Assembly: GCA_018816735.1 (NCBI GenBank)
Contig: JAHIVH010000081.1
Span: 172,894-236,893 of the forward strand
Length of the DNA: 64,000 nucleotides
Source: Pseudomonadota bacterium
GTDB taxonomy: Bacteria; Desulfobacterota; Desulfobacteria; Desulfobacterales; JAHIVH01
Reading direction: 5' to 3'
The translations under genes were made by a program, and so were the position numbers. Every line of letters begins with the position of its first letter. Within the stretch, counting starts at the first letter, position 1. Below the pieces are notes generated by a model that was given only the letters and a program-made list of their open reading frames with translations, did not search any database and had not been told where the DNA came from. Shown here one piece after another: positions 44,811-53,648 of this stretch.

Positions 44811-45347
44811 TTATATTTCTTTCAGATGGTTCTTAACGGCATAAAAAGGCTCCTCATCAAGGGCAGTGCCGTAATCGTATTTTCTCTTTACATACTTCAT
44901 GATAACGGAAATTTCAATTTTTATGACACCATCAATTTTGCTGATCTGATTGTAGACAAGGTCATGAAGCTCCTCCAGGGATTTGGCGACAAATTCCGCA
45001 TTGATGTGGGTGTTTCCTGTTGTAAGGATGATATACCACAGCTCTTTGAATTCTTTCAGGGCTTCAAGCACCGCGTCAATTTTTTTCATTTCAACATGAA
45101 TATACAGATCCCCGGCAATTTCAAACCCTAACTTGAACGGGTTGCTTACCGCAACAATCTGAACAAAATCTTCGTCGATCAACCGTTTGATGCGAGATCT
45201 GACCGTAGCTTCGGAAAGGTCCAGGTGTTTTCCTATTTCCGTATTTGACAATCGGCCGTCAACCTGTAACATACGAATGATTCTCGAATCAATCAGGTCT
45301 ATCTGTTTTTTTTTGGTTGCTTTGGCGTTCCCGTTTATATCCGGCAT
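44811..45347 (-). CDS. Lrp/AsnC-family transcriptional regulator
   Basis: The 178-residue protein has the AsnC-type winged helix at about 15-75 (IDSRIIRMLQVDGRLSNTEIG, ATVRSRIKRL) and a RAM/effector domain from about 85 (DLYIHVEMKKIDAVLEAL). Members sense amino acids or related metabolites and bind as octamers over several sites. It is divergent from panB, and the shared intergenic region carries repeated motifs, so it may autoregulate and control panB. Confidence 0.85.
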   Translation of the reverse strand: MPDINGNAKATKKKQIDLIDSRIIRMLQVDGRLSNTEIGKHLDLSEATVRSRIKRLIDEDFVQIVAVSNPFKLGFEIAGDLYIHVEMKKIDAVLEALKEFKELWYIILTTGNTHINAEFVAKSLEELHDLVYNQISKIDGVIKIEISVIMKYVKRKYDYGTALDEEPFYAVKNHLKEI

Positions 45348-45501
45348 GACGTGTCCTTGTATTAAGTCGAATGAAAATAAGCTTTTTTCCGGTATTATTA
45401 TATAATTTTTTTGGTCATTTTCTCCTTCAGGTCCGTAACTATCGCATGAACCGGTTTGGAAGTCAAAACCAAAAAACGTGTCGATGGTATATTTTTGTGT
45501 T

Positions 45502-45574
45502 AAATCGTATATAAAATGATATTTTGCTGCTAATATCGTAAAATTTTATGTATTATTGTCTATAAATCGTATAT
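45502..45574. promoter_or_regulatory. Repeated AAATCGTATAT motifs in the lrp-panB intergenic region
   Basis: AAATCGTATAT occurs at 45502-45512 and again at 45564-45574, 62 bases apart (about six helical turns). Related sites lie between them (ATATCGTAAA near 45533) and just upstream (GATGGTATATTT near 45483). The AT-rich character and helical phasing fit Lrp-type binding. The intergenic stretch 45348-45678 holds no gene. Confidence 0.45.
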
Positions 45575-45581
45575 TTTTAAC

Positions 45582-45611
45582 TTGACTTTTGGCAAGTGTT
45601 CAGCGTATGAC
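45582..45611 (+). promoter_or_regulatory. Candidate promoter for panB
   Basis: TTGACT at 45582-45587 is followed after 18 bases by TATGAC at 45606-45611, about 70 bases before the panB start and just after the second AAATCGTATAT motif. It is a moderate sigma70-type match. Confidence 0.45.
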
Positions 45612-45678
45612 GCCATTAGAGTCCCCAAAAGTTTATGGAATTAATATATCACGCCATTTTAAATAAAGGAGAACGCTT

Positions 45679-46467
45679 ATGAAATCACCCGTTACCGTAA
45701 CAGAACTTCTTAAAATGAAACAGGCAAAAGAAAAGATTGTCGCTTTGACCGCCTATGACTATCCCTTTGCAAGGATGGTGGATGAATCCGGTGTCCATAT
45801 CATACTTGTGGGGGATTCACTGGGAATGGTGGTTCAGGGAAAAACAAGCACCCTCCCTGTCACCATGGATGAAATGATTTATCACACAAAACTTGTTTCA
45901 TCAGCCGCCGCTTATGCCATGGTGGTCGGAGACATGCCATTCATGTCCTATCAGGCCGGTATTTCAGAAGCAGTTACCAATGCCGGCCGTTTTTTGAAAG
46001 AAGCCGGGGCTGCCGCAGTAAAGCTCGAAGGGGGCGCCAGTGTCAGTCCTGTCATCAAAGCGATTTCCAACGCGTCCATTCCGGTTCAGGCACACATCGG
46101 ACTCACACCGCAGTCATTCCATATGATGGGAGGATTCAAAGTTCAGCGTGACGAAGAACGGCTGCTTGCCGATGCAAAAGAAGTTGAGGCAGCCGGTGCG
46201 TTTTCTGTGGTTCTGGAAGGAATCCCTGCAGATATTGCGAAAAAAATAACCGCGTCCATTTCCATCCCCACCATAGGTATCGGGGCCGGGCCGGATTGCG
46301 ATGGCCAGATACTTGTGCTGCATGATCTTTTGGGGTTGAATGAACGAAAACTTCCCAAATTTGTCAAACAATATGAAAATCTGGGCAAAATCGCAAGACA
46401 AGGTCTTGAGAATTATGTAAAGGAAGTCCAGTCTGGCGTATTCCCGTCAAAGGAGCACTGCTATTAA
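45679..46467 (+). CDS. panB: 3-methyl-2-oxobutanoate hydroxymethyltransferase
   Basis: The 262-residue protein catalyses the first committed step of pantothenate synthesis, adding a hydroxymethyl group from methylene-tetrahydrofolate to ketoisovalerate. Conserved parts include [18 protein letters not shown] near 25, VGDSLGMV near 48 (metal-binding Asp), KLEGG near 115, AHIGLTPQS near 138 and the catalytic-Glu region VLEGIP near 180. Length is standard. The start follows AAAGGAG. panC and panD are not adjacent. Confidence 0.95.
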   Translation: MKSPVTVTELLKMKQAKEKIVALTAYDYPFARMVDESGVHIILVGDSLGMVVQGKTSTLPVTMDEMIYHTKLVSSAAAYAMVVGDMPFMSYQAGISEAVTNAGRFLKEAGAAAVKLEGGASVSPVIKAISNASIPVQAHIGLTPQSFHMMGGFKVQRDEERLLADAKEVEAAGAFSVVLEGIPADIAKKITASISIPTIGIGAGPDCDGQILVLHDLLGLNERKLPKFVKQYENLGKIARQGLENYVKEVQSGVFPSKEHCY

Positions 46468-46663
46468 ATTATATCCAGAGCCAATATAGAGAAAAGGGAT
46501 ATCATAAAAATGATCAATATGGTAAGGAATCAAAGCAAAGATGGTTTTTAAAATATCCTTAAAAAGCGCTGCTGAGCAAATAGGGAAGGGGATGATGAAC
46601 AGACCCCATTCACGTATAGACATAGCCGGTTTTGGGATATTGTGAGTGTGACAATTTCGGGAA

Positions 46664-47752
46664 ATGGAAAATGCAAGCACCATGTCCGTGTATTTTTTAA
46701 CGTATAACAAAAAGATATCAGCCATCAGTGTTTGTTTTATCAGCATGGTGGTTTCCTGCATGGCATATGCGGATGAGGGGCGCCCGGCCTATCGCATGCC
46801 AAACATATACAACCCCAATCCTGTTGCCGGGCGTCTCTATCTCCAGCCCATCGATAACAATGAAGATCAGTGCATCAACGGGTTCAAGGCTGAAATTGCC
46901 TGTGGCTCAGCTGCGGATTATAATATCTATTTTGTCGAATACCCGTCAGATCCCCGAATGACGGTGAATAGCCGTTTTATATCGGTAAGGGCTTCCTATG
47001 GCGCCCGTTTTTTGAGCGATGGCGTGGAATCCGGTGCGATTATCCGGTCGCATCAGGATGAACGGGAAACATTGATATCAAATATGCTGAAGAACTATCA
47101 TGAATTCATGGGGTTTGGAAATATCCCGGAGGATGGCCAGTATTATGGCCGGATTGGGAACAACACCACAGAAGTGATCGGAAAAAGCGGTGATATTTTT
47201 TTGACAACGTTTCAGATGTATGCCAAAATCCAAATCCTGAAAGATGGTGGCTATGGCACACGGGTACCGAATTTCTCTATAAAAATCACAAGCCGGATGC
47301 CATTAAGCGGGAAGACGTTTGACACGACAGGTACGGCACTGTCTGCCGGATTATCCAAACAGGTTTCAGACGAAATATACCTGATAGGTGCGGCCGATGT
47401 TGTTTTTCAGGATATTGACGCAGAGGATTTTAACGCTGATAATCTTCATGTAAAGCAGTGGGCAAGCGATTTTATGGCAGGGGTAATATGGGATATCGGT
47501 GAAACAGGCGCATGGTATGTTTCACCTGCCTTTCGGGTATCGTCGGAAAGAGTCGTATATAAAAATAATCCGGATTCCGCCGGCAATGCCTATTGCACTC
47601 ATCTGTCGATCACGTATCGTAAAGCGCTCGAAAAGGAGAAAATCATGGAGTTTTTTATGGACTTCAATGAAGATATACCTGGGTTTGGGCATGGGCTTGA
47701 ACCGGACTTCAGTATTCAGACAGGCATTTCCGTTCAGTTTGACAATATGTAA
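46664..47752 (+). CDS. Putative outer-membrane protein (possibly DUF3187-like)
   Basis: The product has a signal peptide (hydrophobic core SAISVCFISMVVS, cleavage near AYA-DEG) and a mature part rich in alternating, aromatic-ended beta strands that finishes SIQTGISVQF, compatible with an outer-membrane beta barrel. I recall DUF3187 proteins as similar in design, but the assignment is weak. The start is uncertain: ATG 46664 or ATG 46682, neither with a strong ribosome site. It opens a plus-strand group of envelope genes. Confidence 0.55.
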   Translation: MENASTMSVYFLTYNKKISAISVCFISMVVSCMAYADEGRPAYRMPNIYNPNPVAGRLYLQPIDNNEDQCINGFKAEIACGSAADYNIYFVEYPSDPRMTVNSRFISVRASYGARFLSDGVESGAIIRSHQDERETLISNMLKNYHEFMGFGNIPEDGQYYGRIGNNTTEVIGKSGDIFLTTFQMYAKIQILKDGGYGTRVPNFSIKITSRMPLSGKTFDTTGTALSAGLSKQVSDEIYLIGAADVVFQDIDAEDFNADNLHVKQWASDFMAGVIWDIGETGAWYVSPAFRVSSERVVYKNNPDSAGNAYCTHLSITYRKALEKEKIMEFFMDFNEDIPGFGHGLEPDFSIQTGISVQFDNM

Positions 47753-47854
47753 CCGGTAAAGAGGGAAAGCCATTGCCCGTATTTTTTATTTTTTTTACAG
47801 CAGATTCCGGAAGGCTTCCTGCTTTGTTTTTTCAGGATAGAGGTTTTTTTATAG

Positions 47855-48868
47855 ATGAGACGGAACTGTCTTAATAGAGGGAAAAAGACATGGGATGTGT
47901 GTGTTATCCTTTTTGCATTTGCCTTTTTTTCTTTTGTAGAATGTGTCTTGTCTGCTGATGCCAGTGACCGATTTCCTTTTAACCTGAAATCAATGATCAA
48001 AAATACCAGGGATCGGGAAGACATCTCCCTGTATATGTCCACAAAGAACGAGATGAGAGGTATTCCTCCAAATTTGATGACCGCTGATATCTATAGAACA
48101 CATTCTTTTTGGGAATCTTATGCATTGAACGAAACAGCCACATCACATGCAGATATGGAATTTGAGTTTAAAATCAGGAACGAATGGGAGCAAAATACAT
48201 TTGGCAAATACCAGGCGCTTGCAGATGACAGCTTTACAATAACCATGATGGCTGTAGGAGCCATTGGGGTTCTCTACGTGTCGCCGGACAGTTTTTCAAA
48301 TTGGGAAGACAAGGATCTTTCCCCTGCTGTCATGGGAGAACGTTATTCTCATAAAGTGGGCGACGGGCCGGTTGTGGATAAGGATGCTGATGATGTCAAT
48401 TTTATCGGTCATCCCTATTTTGGGGGGGCTTATTACATCCATGCCCGTAAATTGGGTTATCAGCGGGATGATGCGTTTATATTTTCTTTTCTCATGTCAA
48501 CCTGCATGTATGAATATGGTGTGGAAGCCTTTTTTGAAAGGCCTTCCATGCAGGATCTGGTTTTTACACCCATTGCCGGATCACTCGTGGGCGAACTGAT
48601 GATGTGGGGTGAGAGAAGCGTCAAGGCAAACAACTCTCAGGTTCTGGGATCAAAAACTGTCGGCCATATATGTCTTGTTTTGATGGATCCAATCGGATCT
48701 GCCATAAAAAATATTGACAGAATGACGGCTATATTTCCAAATACCCATGTCAAAACAAGGTTTTTTGCATATCAATACCGAACATCAGATGGCGGTGAAT
48801 ATCCAGGGGGACAGGGAGGCAGCAGGGATTTCAGATGTGGCATTGAAATCCAGTGGTTTCGTGATTGA
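47855..48868 (+). CDS. DUF3943-like envelope protein
   Basis: The 337-residue protein has an N-terminal signal or anchor segment (about 12-34) and a central region with DVNFIGHPYFGGAYYIHARKLG, EYGVEAFFERPSMQDL and GSLVGELM, which I associate with DUF3943, a family of bacterial envelope proteins of unknown function with several amphipathic helices. It begins about 100 bases after the barrel-like gene and ends 24 bases before the PAP2 gene, suggesting one operon. Confidence 0.65.
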   Translation: MRRNCLNRGKKTWDVCVILFAFAFFSFVECVLSADASDRFPFNLKSMIKNTRDREDISLYMSTKNEMRGIPPNLMTADIYRTHSFWESYALNETATSHADMEFEFKIRNEWEQNTFGKYQALADDSFTITMMAVGAIGVLYVSPDSFSNWEDKDLSPAVMGERYSHKVGDGPVVDKDADDVNFIGHPYFGGAYYIHARKLGYQRDDAFIFSFLMSTCMYEYGVEAFFERPSMQDLVFTPIAGSLVGELMMWGERSVKANNSQVLGSKTVGHICLVLMDPIGSAIKNIDRMTAIFPNTHVKTRFFAYQYRTSDGGEYPGGQGGSRDFRCGIEIQWFRD

Positions 48869-48892
48869 CAAAAATTTTACTTTAATTTTGAA

Positions 48893-49684
48893 ATGATGAA
48901 CAAATACAGACGGACCATTCCCATATTAATGGTAATCTTCATGTTGCCGCCAAATGCCTGGCCGGACAGCAGTGCCTTTACGGAATCAAAAAGAATTTCA
49001 CACCTGATTGTTTCGGATTTCAAAGATTATTATTCCCTTTCAAATTTTGGAAAAGTGGGGATCGGCCTCTGTTTTGCCGGTATTATTGCAAATACTGATG
49101 CAGATGAGAACATTCAGGACTGGGTTCAGGACTCTGTCGTTGATGACGACACCGATGACTTTTCAAAAGCAGTGAAAAATATCGGAAGCTGGAAACGGGT
49201 CACTCCGGTCTATCTGGGCTTCGCCGCTTCCGGATACCTGTTCAAAAATGAAGGGTTCATGAAGGGGACGGGAACCTGGGGAGGAAAGACCTTCCGGGCA
49301 CTTCTTGTAGGCATGCCGTCCATCCTTTTCTGGCAGTTTGCCTTAGGGGCAGGCAGACCCTCGGATGGCGGGGATTCCAAATGGCATCCGGGTGAAGACA
49401 ATAACAGCGCAAGTGGCCATACATTTACTGGCGCGGTGCCTTTTATCACCGCTGCCAAAATGACGGATAATCTCTATTTGAAATCCCTTTGCTATGTGGG
49501 GTCAACATTTACCGGTTTTTCAAGGATAAACGACAATCAGCATTATGTGTCACAAACCGTGCTTGGGTGGTGGCTTGGGTATCTTGCTGTGGAAAGTATC
49601 GATAAAACGGATAAATCCAACTTTCAGATTGCCCCTTTACCGGTTCGTGACGGATTCGGGATTACGGCGATGTATCGTTTTTGA
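48893..49684 (+). CDS. PAP2-family lipid phosphatase-like protein
   Basis: The 263-residue protein has a signal peptide and a PAP2 core. GAGRPSDGGDSKWHP near 152 matches the first phosphatase motif, NSASGHTF near 171 the second (usually PSGH), and SRINDNQHYVSQTVLGW near 205 the third, where the usual Asp five residues after His is replaced. It may dephosphorylate isoprenoid or lipid phosphates in the periplasm, or, given the changed third motif, have altered activity. It sits between the DUF3943 and MltF genes. Confidence 0.75.
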   Translation: MMNKYRRTIPILMVIFMLPPNAWPDSSAFTESKRISHLIVSDFKDYYSLSNFGKVGIGLCFAGIIANTDADENIQDWVQDSVVDDDTDDFSKAVKNIGSWKRVTPVYLGFAASGYLFKNEGFMKGTGTWGGKTFRALLVGMPSILFWQFALGAGRPSDGGDSKWHPGEDNNSASGHTFTGAVPFITAAKMTDNLYLKSLCYVGSTFTGFSRINDNQHYVSQTVLGWWLGYLAVESIDKTDKSNFQIAPLPVRDGFGITAMYRF

Positions 49685-49716
49685 AAGAAACCTTTGCATG
49701 AGGCGATCATAGAAAA

Positions 49717-51081
49717 ATGTCAGCAAGAACACTTTATACCATTCTATTCTTTCTGTGTCTTTTGACCGGTTGTCTGTTTACGGTCTTTAACACCAACCCG
49801 GACACGCTGACCCTTGTTTTGAAAGACAGAAAACTGACCATTTTGACGACAAGGAATCCTGCAGTCTATTACACGTACAACAGCAATCCCATGGGGCTTG
49901 AATATGATCTGGCAAAAGCCTTTGCCAGGCACCTTGGATGTGAACTCCAGGTGAAAACACCTGATTTCAGCAAACAACTGGATGAGTTATATGCCAGAGA
50001 AGGCGATTTTTTAGCGACCGGTCTGATCATACCGGATAACAGACAGGAAAAACTCCGCCTTTCAAAGCACTACATGACCGTTAATCAGGTTGTTGTCTTT
50101 CATCGGGATACACCGGGCATAAAAGATGTCAACGATTTAAACGGACGGGTTGTCCATGTAAAGGAAGACAGTGCCCATCACCGGCTTCTGGAAGAGATTA
50201 ACCGGAATGGCGGGAGTATTAATATTGTTTCGTACAGGGACATCCCGGCACAGGCACTGATACGAATGGTTGAACAAAAGCAGATTGAAATGACAGTCGT
50301 CGGTTCACACATAGCCACGGTTTGCCGGAGATATTATCCGGAAATCAAAATAGGGTTCTCCCTCTCGGACAATCAGCCTATATCCTGGGCTGTCCGGAGA
50401 GAGGATAAAAAGCTCCTGAAGGAAATGAACCGCTTCCTCGAGACATTTCTGGAAAGCAGGGAATTTCAAACAATTTACGATCAATACTATATCGATCCGG
50501 ATGCATTTGACTATGTGGATTTAAGAACATTCCACGAAAGGATAGAAACCCGGTTGCCCGATTATGAGGCTGTCATTAAACGGGAATCCGAACGTTTCGG
50601 TTTTGACTGGCCGCTTATCGCTGCGATGATCTATCAGGAATCCCATTTTGACCCGGATGCTGTCAGTAAAACCGGCGTGCGGGGCATTATGCAGGTCACT
50701 TTGGAAACCGCAAAAGAAATGGGAATCAAAAACAGACTTGACCCGGAAGAAAGTATTCGTTGTGGTGTCGAGTATCTCTATAAATTATATGAAAGATTTG
50801 ATGATATTCCCGATGACCATGATAAGCTCATGTTGGCACTGGCCAGTTACAACATTGGATATGGTCATGTTCGGGATGCCCAGGACATTGCCATTCAGAT
50901 GAAAAAAGATCCGCTTTCATGGATATCATTAAAAGATACACTTCCCATGCTCAGGAAAAAGAAATTTTACAAGCAGACCCGGTATGGCTATGCAAGAGGT
51001 CATGAACCGGTCAAATATGTGGAACGAATTTTGAGTTATCAGGATATTCTAAAAAAGAAAATCATTGAAGCAAGCATTTAG
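49717..51081 (+). CDS. mltF: Membrane-bound lytic transglycosylase F
   Basis: The 454-residue protein has an N-terminal lipoprotein-like signal (LLTGC, Cys about 18), an SBP_bac_3 domain (about 45-255) and a C-terminal SLT transglycosylase domain (about 270-440) with the catalytic Glu in MIYQESHFDP near 308 and the GIMQVT and ALASYNIGYGHV motifs. It cleaves peptidoglycan between MurNAc and GlcNAc with 1,6-anhydro product formation. The fusion is that of MltF. It ends the envelope gene group. Confidence 0.9.
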   Translation: MSARTLYTILFFLCLLTGCLFTVFNTNPDTLTLVLKDRKLTILTTRNPAVYYTYNSNPMGLEYDLAKAFARHLGCELQVKTPDFSKQLDELYAREGDFLATGLIIPDNRQEKLRLSKHYMTVNQVVVFHRDTPGIKDVNDLNGRVVHVKEDSAHHRLLEEINRNGGSINIVSYRDIPAQALIRMVEQKQIEMTVVGSHIATVCRRYYPEIKIGFSLSDNQPISWAVRREDKKLLKEMNRFLETFLESREFQTIYDQYYIDPDAFDYVDLRTFHERIETRLPDYEAVIKRESERFGFDWPLIAAMIYQESHFDPDAVSKTGVRGIMQVTLETAKEMGIKNRLDPEESIRCGVEYLYKLYERFDDIPDDHDKLMLALASYNIGYGHVRDAQDIAIQMKKDPLSWISLKDTLPMLRKKKFYKQTRYGYARGHEPVKYVERILSYQDILKKKIIEASI

Positions 51082-51118
51082 CCTGTCCTGGTAATTCTAT
51101 TTTTTTACGTGATGTGTT

Positions 51119-51150
51119 TGCGGCCGATGCCCTGATAACCGCATTTTTTC
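51119..51150 (+). terminator. Possible terminator after mltF
   Basis: TGCGG at 51119-51123 pairs with CCGCA at 51139-51143, followed by TTTTTT. The stem is short with a 15-base loop, so it is a moderate candidate. Confidence 0.45.
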
Positions 51151-51197
51151 TGCAACCGTATTTATTTTCTAAATTCGAAAATATTCTAAAATTTGGC

Positions 51198-51226
51198 TTG
51201 ACAACTTTACCATCATTGGTTTTTAA
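51198..51226 (+). promoter_or_regulatory. Candidate promoter of the thiolase-epimerase-ligase operon
   Basis: TTGACA at 51198-51203 and TTTTAA at 51221-51226 are separated by 17 bases, about 160 bases before the first gene. The -35 is perfect, the -10 moderate. Confidence 0.5.
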
Positions 51227-51239
51227 TGGGTTCAATTAT

Positions 51240-51253
51240 CCATCATATGATGG
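51240..51253. promoter_or_regulatory. 14-bp perfect palindrome, probable operator
   Basis: CCATCATATGATGG at 51240-51253 is a perfect palindrome lying about 14 bases downstream of the candidate -10, where a bound repressor would block initiation or early elongation. A partial copy of one half-site (CCATCAT) lies at about 51210, inside the promoter spacer. Confidence 0.5.
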
Positions 51254-51384
51254 AAGCAATTGATAGGAAGCGGTTGATGGTTTTCTATACAGGATGATAA
51301 AATCAATCAATTTGAACAGTGAGAGAAACAGAAATCCGGTTCTGTTTTACAAAATCAACATGCAAAAAAAAACGAGGTGATTTC

Positions 51385-52566
51385 ATGAGAAAAGTTAACG
51401 TGATTGGTGTTGGTATGACAAAGTTTACAACACCAAAGGCCTTGATTCCATATACGGTAATGGGACAGGAAGCTGTTCGGGATGCATTGAAAGATGCGGG
51501 TGTGGACTATAGTGAAATTGAGCATGCCTATACAGGGTGGGTTTATGCAGACAGTTGTGCCGGAGAAAAAGTGCTATACGATATCGGTATGACGGGCATC
51601 CCTGTGTTTAATGTCAACAACAACTGCTCAACCGGGTCAAATGCGCTTTATCTGGCACGGCAGGCGGTTCAATACGGTATTGTTGAATGTGCCCTTGCAC
51701 TTGGTTTTGAGCAGATGACCCCCGGCGCTTTGGGAACGACCTTCATGGACAGACCCATTCCCATGGAAACCTTTTTTGTAAAACTGTTTGAAATTCAGGA
51801 ACCTAAAGAAGGCGCCCCGCCTGCAGCCATGCTATTTGGCGGCGCGGGTGTTGAATATATGGAAAAATACGGTACCAAACCGGAAACTTTCGGAAAAATT
51901 TCTGTCAAAGCCAGGAAGCATGCCGAACACAATGAGAGAGCGGTTTTCAGAACGCTCCTTTCTGTTGACGAAGTCATGGCATCCCCGCATCAGTTCGGCC
52001 CTCTGACCCGATACCAGTGCTGTCCGCCCACATGCGGTGCGGCAGCAGCCATTCTCTGTTCAGATGAATTTGCAAAAAAGCACAATATTTCAAATGCTGT
52101 ATATATTGCCGGCCAGTCAATGATAACCGATTTTGAAAGTTCGTTTAAGGACAAGAGTGCCATGAAGATCGTCGGTTATGATATGACGTCAGCAGCGGCA
52201 AATGAAGTTTACGAACAAGCCGGTCTGGGGCCGGAGGATGTGGATGTGGTTGAACTTCATGACTGTTTTACGGCCAATGAATTGATCACGTATGAAGGCT
52301 TGGGGTTGACGCCTGAAGGAACCGCGGAAAAATTTATTGAAGACGGTGATAATACGTATGGTGGAAAAATTGTGACCAATCCGTCTGGCGGCCTTTTGTC
52401 AAAAGGACACCCTCTTGGGGCAACCGGTCTTGCTCAATGTGCGGAATTGACCTGGCAGCTCAGAGGCCAGTGTGGGGTTCGGCAGGTGGACGGTGCAAAA
52501 GTCGGACTTCAGCATAATATCGGTCTCGGAGGCGCAGCAGTCGTCACCCTGTACCGGAAAAAATAA
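51385..52566 (+). CDS. Thiolase-like / lipid-transfer (SCP-x type) acetyl-CoA acetyltransferase
   Basis: The 393-residue protein has the thiolase fold: VNVIGVGMTKF at the N-terminus, an NNNCSTGSNAL nucleophile-Cys region near 88, VELHDCFTANEL near 285 and the C-terminal SGGLLSKGHPLGATG with the catalytic His, the pattern of the SCP-x/lipid-transfer thiolase subgroup. It would form or cleave beta-ketoacyl-CoA. The start at 51385 is set by GAGGTGA; an ORF start at 51319 lacks one. It heads a four-gene operon with an epimerase/reductase, an acyl-CoA ligase and an Fe-S protein. Confidence 0.83.
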   Translation: MRKVNVIGVGMTKFTTPKALIPYTVMGQEAVRDALKDAGVDYSEIEHAYTGWVYADSCAGEKVLYDIGMTGIPVFNVNNNCSTGSNALYLARQAVQYGIVECALALGFEQMTPGALGTTFMDRPIPMETFFVKLFEIQEPKEGAPPAAMLFGGAGVEYMEKYGTKPETFGKISVKARKHAEHNERAVFRTLLSVDEVMASPHQFGPLTRYQCCPPTCGAAAAILCSDEFAKKHNISNAVYIAGQSMITDFESSFKDKSAMKIVGYDMTSAAANEVYEQAGLGPEDVDVVELHDCFTANELITYEGLGLTPEGTAEKFIEDGDNTYGGKIVTNPSGGLLSKGHPLGATGLAQCAELTWQLRGQCGVRQVDGAKVGLQHNIGLGGAAVVTLYRKK

Positions 52567-52592
52567 AAGCCCCAATTCCGGGAGAGCCTGAA

Positions 52593-53591
52593 ATGAAAAA
52601 AGCATTGGTTACCGGCGCAGCCGGGTTCATCGGATCGCACGTTGTAAAAGAACTGCTGGATGACAATGTCGACGTAAGAGCTTTCTTGAGGCCTGGCGAA
52701 AGCAGGCAGAATCTTGATGGCCTTGACGTTGAAATAATGGAAGGTGACCTTCTTGATAAGGATGCTGTGGGAAAGGCCGTCAACGGTATGGATACGCTTT
52801 TTCACCTGGCCGCAGTCTATGCGATATGGATGAAAAACTGGCAGTCCATATATGAAGTCAACATACAGGGATCGAGAAACATCCTGTGGGCTGCTTTGAA
52901 AGCGGGTGTCAACCGGGTGGTTTACACCAGTTCAATCGCGGCCCTGGGTGTCGCTCCCGGAAAACAGCCAGGCGATGAGGATACGCCCTTTAATCAATAC
53001 GATCTCGGTAATCATTATGTGCTTACCAAATATCTGTCCCAGCAGGAGGCACTCGGTTTTGCCGCGAACGGTCTTGATCTGGTGGTCGTCAACCCGGCAT
53101 TCCCCTTTGGTGCAAACGATATTGCCCCCACGCCAACCGGCCAGATTATTATCGACATTTGCAATGGCATTAACCGCTATTCTTTTAATGGGGGGTTCAA
53201 TGTCGTCGATGTCAGAGACGTGGCAAAAGGACATATATTGGCTGCAAAAAAAGGCAAAACCGGTGAAAAATATATTCTGGGAAACATGAATCTCACCATG
53301 CCCGATTTTATGCATCTGGTAAATGGCGCGGTTGGCAGGGAAAACCGGTTTACCGTCAAAATTCCTGCCAGACTGCTGCAGGCGGGAACCTATTTCCTGA
53401 AAGGCTGGTCAGACCATGTCAGCCACAAGCCTCCCATGTCCACGCCCCCTGAGATCAAATATGCATCTCAATATCTGTATGTGGATAATGCCAAGGCCAG
53501 AAATGAACTGGGGCTTGAATTGACACCTATTGATGAATCGATAGATCGCGCAATCGAGTGGTTTAGAAAAAACAGGTATATCAGAATATAG
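52593..53591 (+). CDS. NAD(P)-dependent epimerase/reductase (HpnA/DFR-like SDR)
   Basis: The 332-residue extended short-chain dehydrogenase begins MKKALVTGAAGFIGSHVV, with the TGxxGxxG cofactor motif, FHLAAVYA near 68, TSS near 108 and the YxxxK catalytic pair in YVLTKYLS near 140. Similar proteins include dihydroflavonol reductases and the hopanoid-associated HpnA. In this operon a reductive step on a ketoacyl or sterol-like lipid is plausible. It follows the thiolase gene by 26 bases. Confidence 0.8.
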   Translation: MKKALVTGAAGFIGSHVVKELLDDNVDVRAFLRPGESRQNLDGLDVEIMEGDLLDKDAVGKAVNGMDTLFHLAAVYAIWMKNWQSIYEVNIQGSRNILWAALKAGVNRVVYTSSIAALGVAPGKQPGDEDTPFNQYDLGNHYVLTKYLSQQEALGFAANGLDLVVVNPAFPFGANDIAPTPTGQIIIDICNGINRYSFNGGFNVVDVRDVAKGHILAAKKGKTGEKYILGNMNLTMPDFMHLVNGAVGRENRFTVKIPARLLQAGTYFLKGWSDHVSHKPPMSTPPEIKYASQYLYVDNAKARNELGLELTPIDESIDRAIEWFRKNRYIRI

Positions 53592-53648
53592 AAAGTATCA
53601 GAAACTCAGGCGTATTATAAATAATAATCATTAACCAAGGAGGTGTTT

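Noticed and set aside
46447..46761. 104-codon minus-strand frame between panB and the barrel-like gene
   Set aside because: It overlaps both neighbouring coding regions and the intergenic part lacks a clear family match. The phrases look protein-like, but no start signal supports it.
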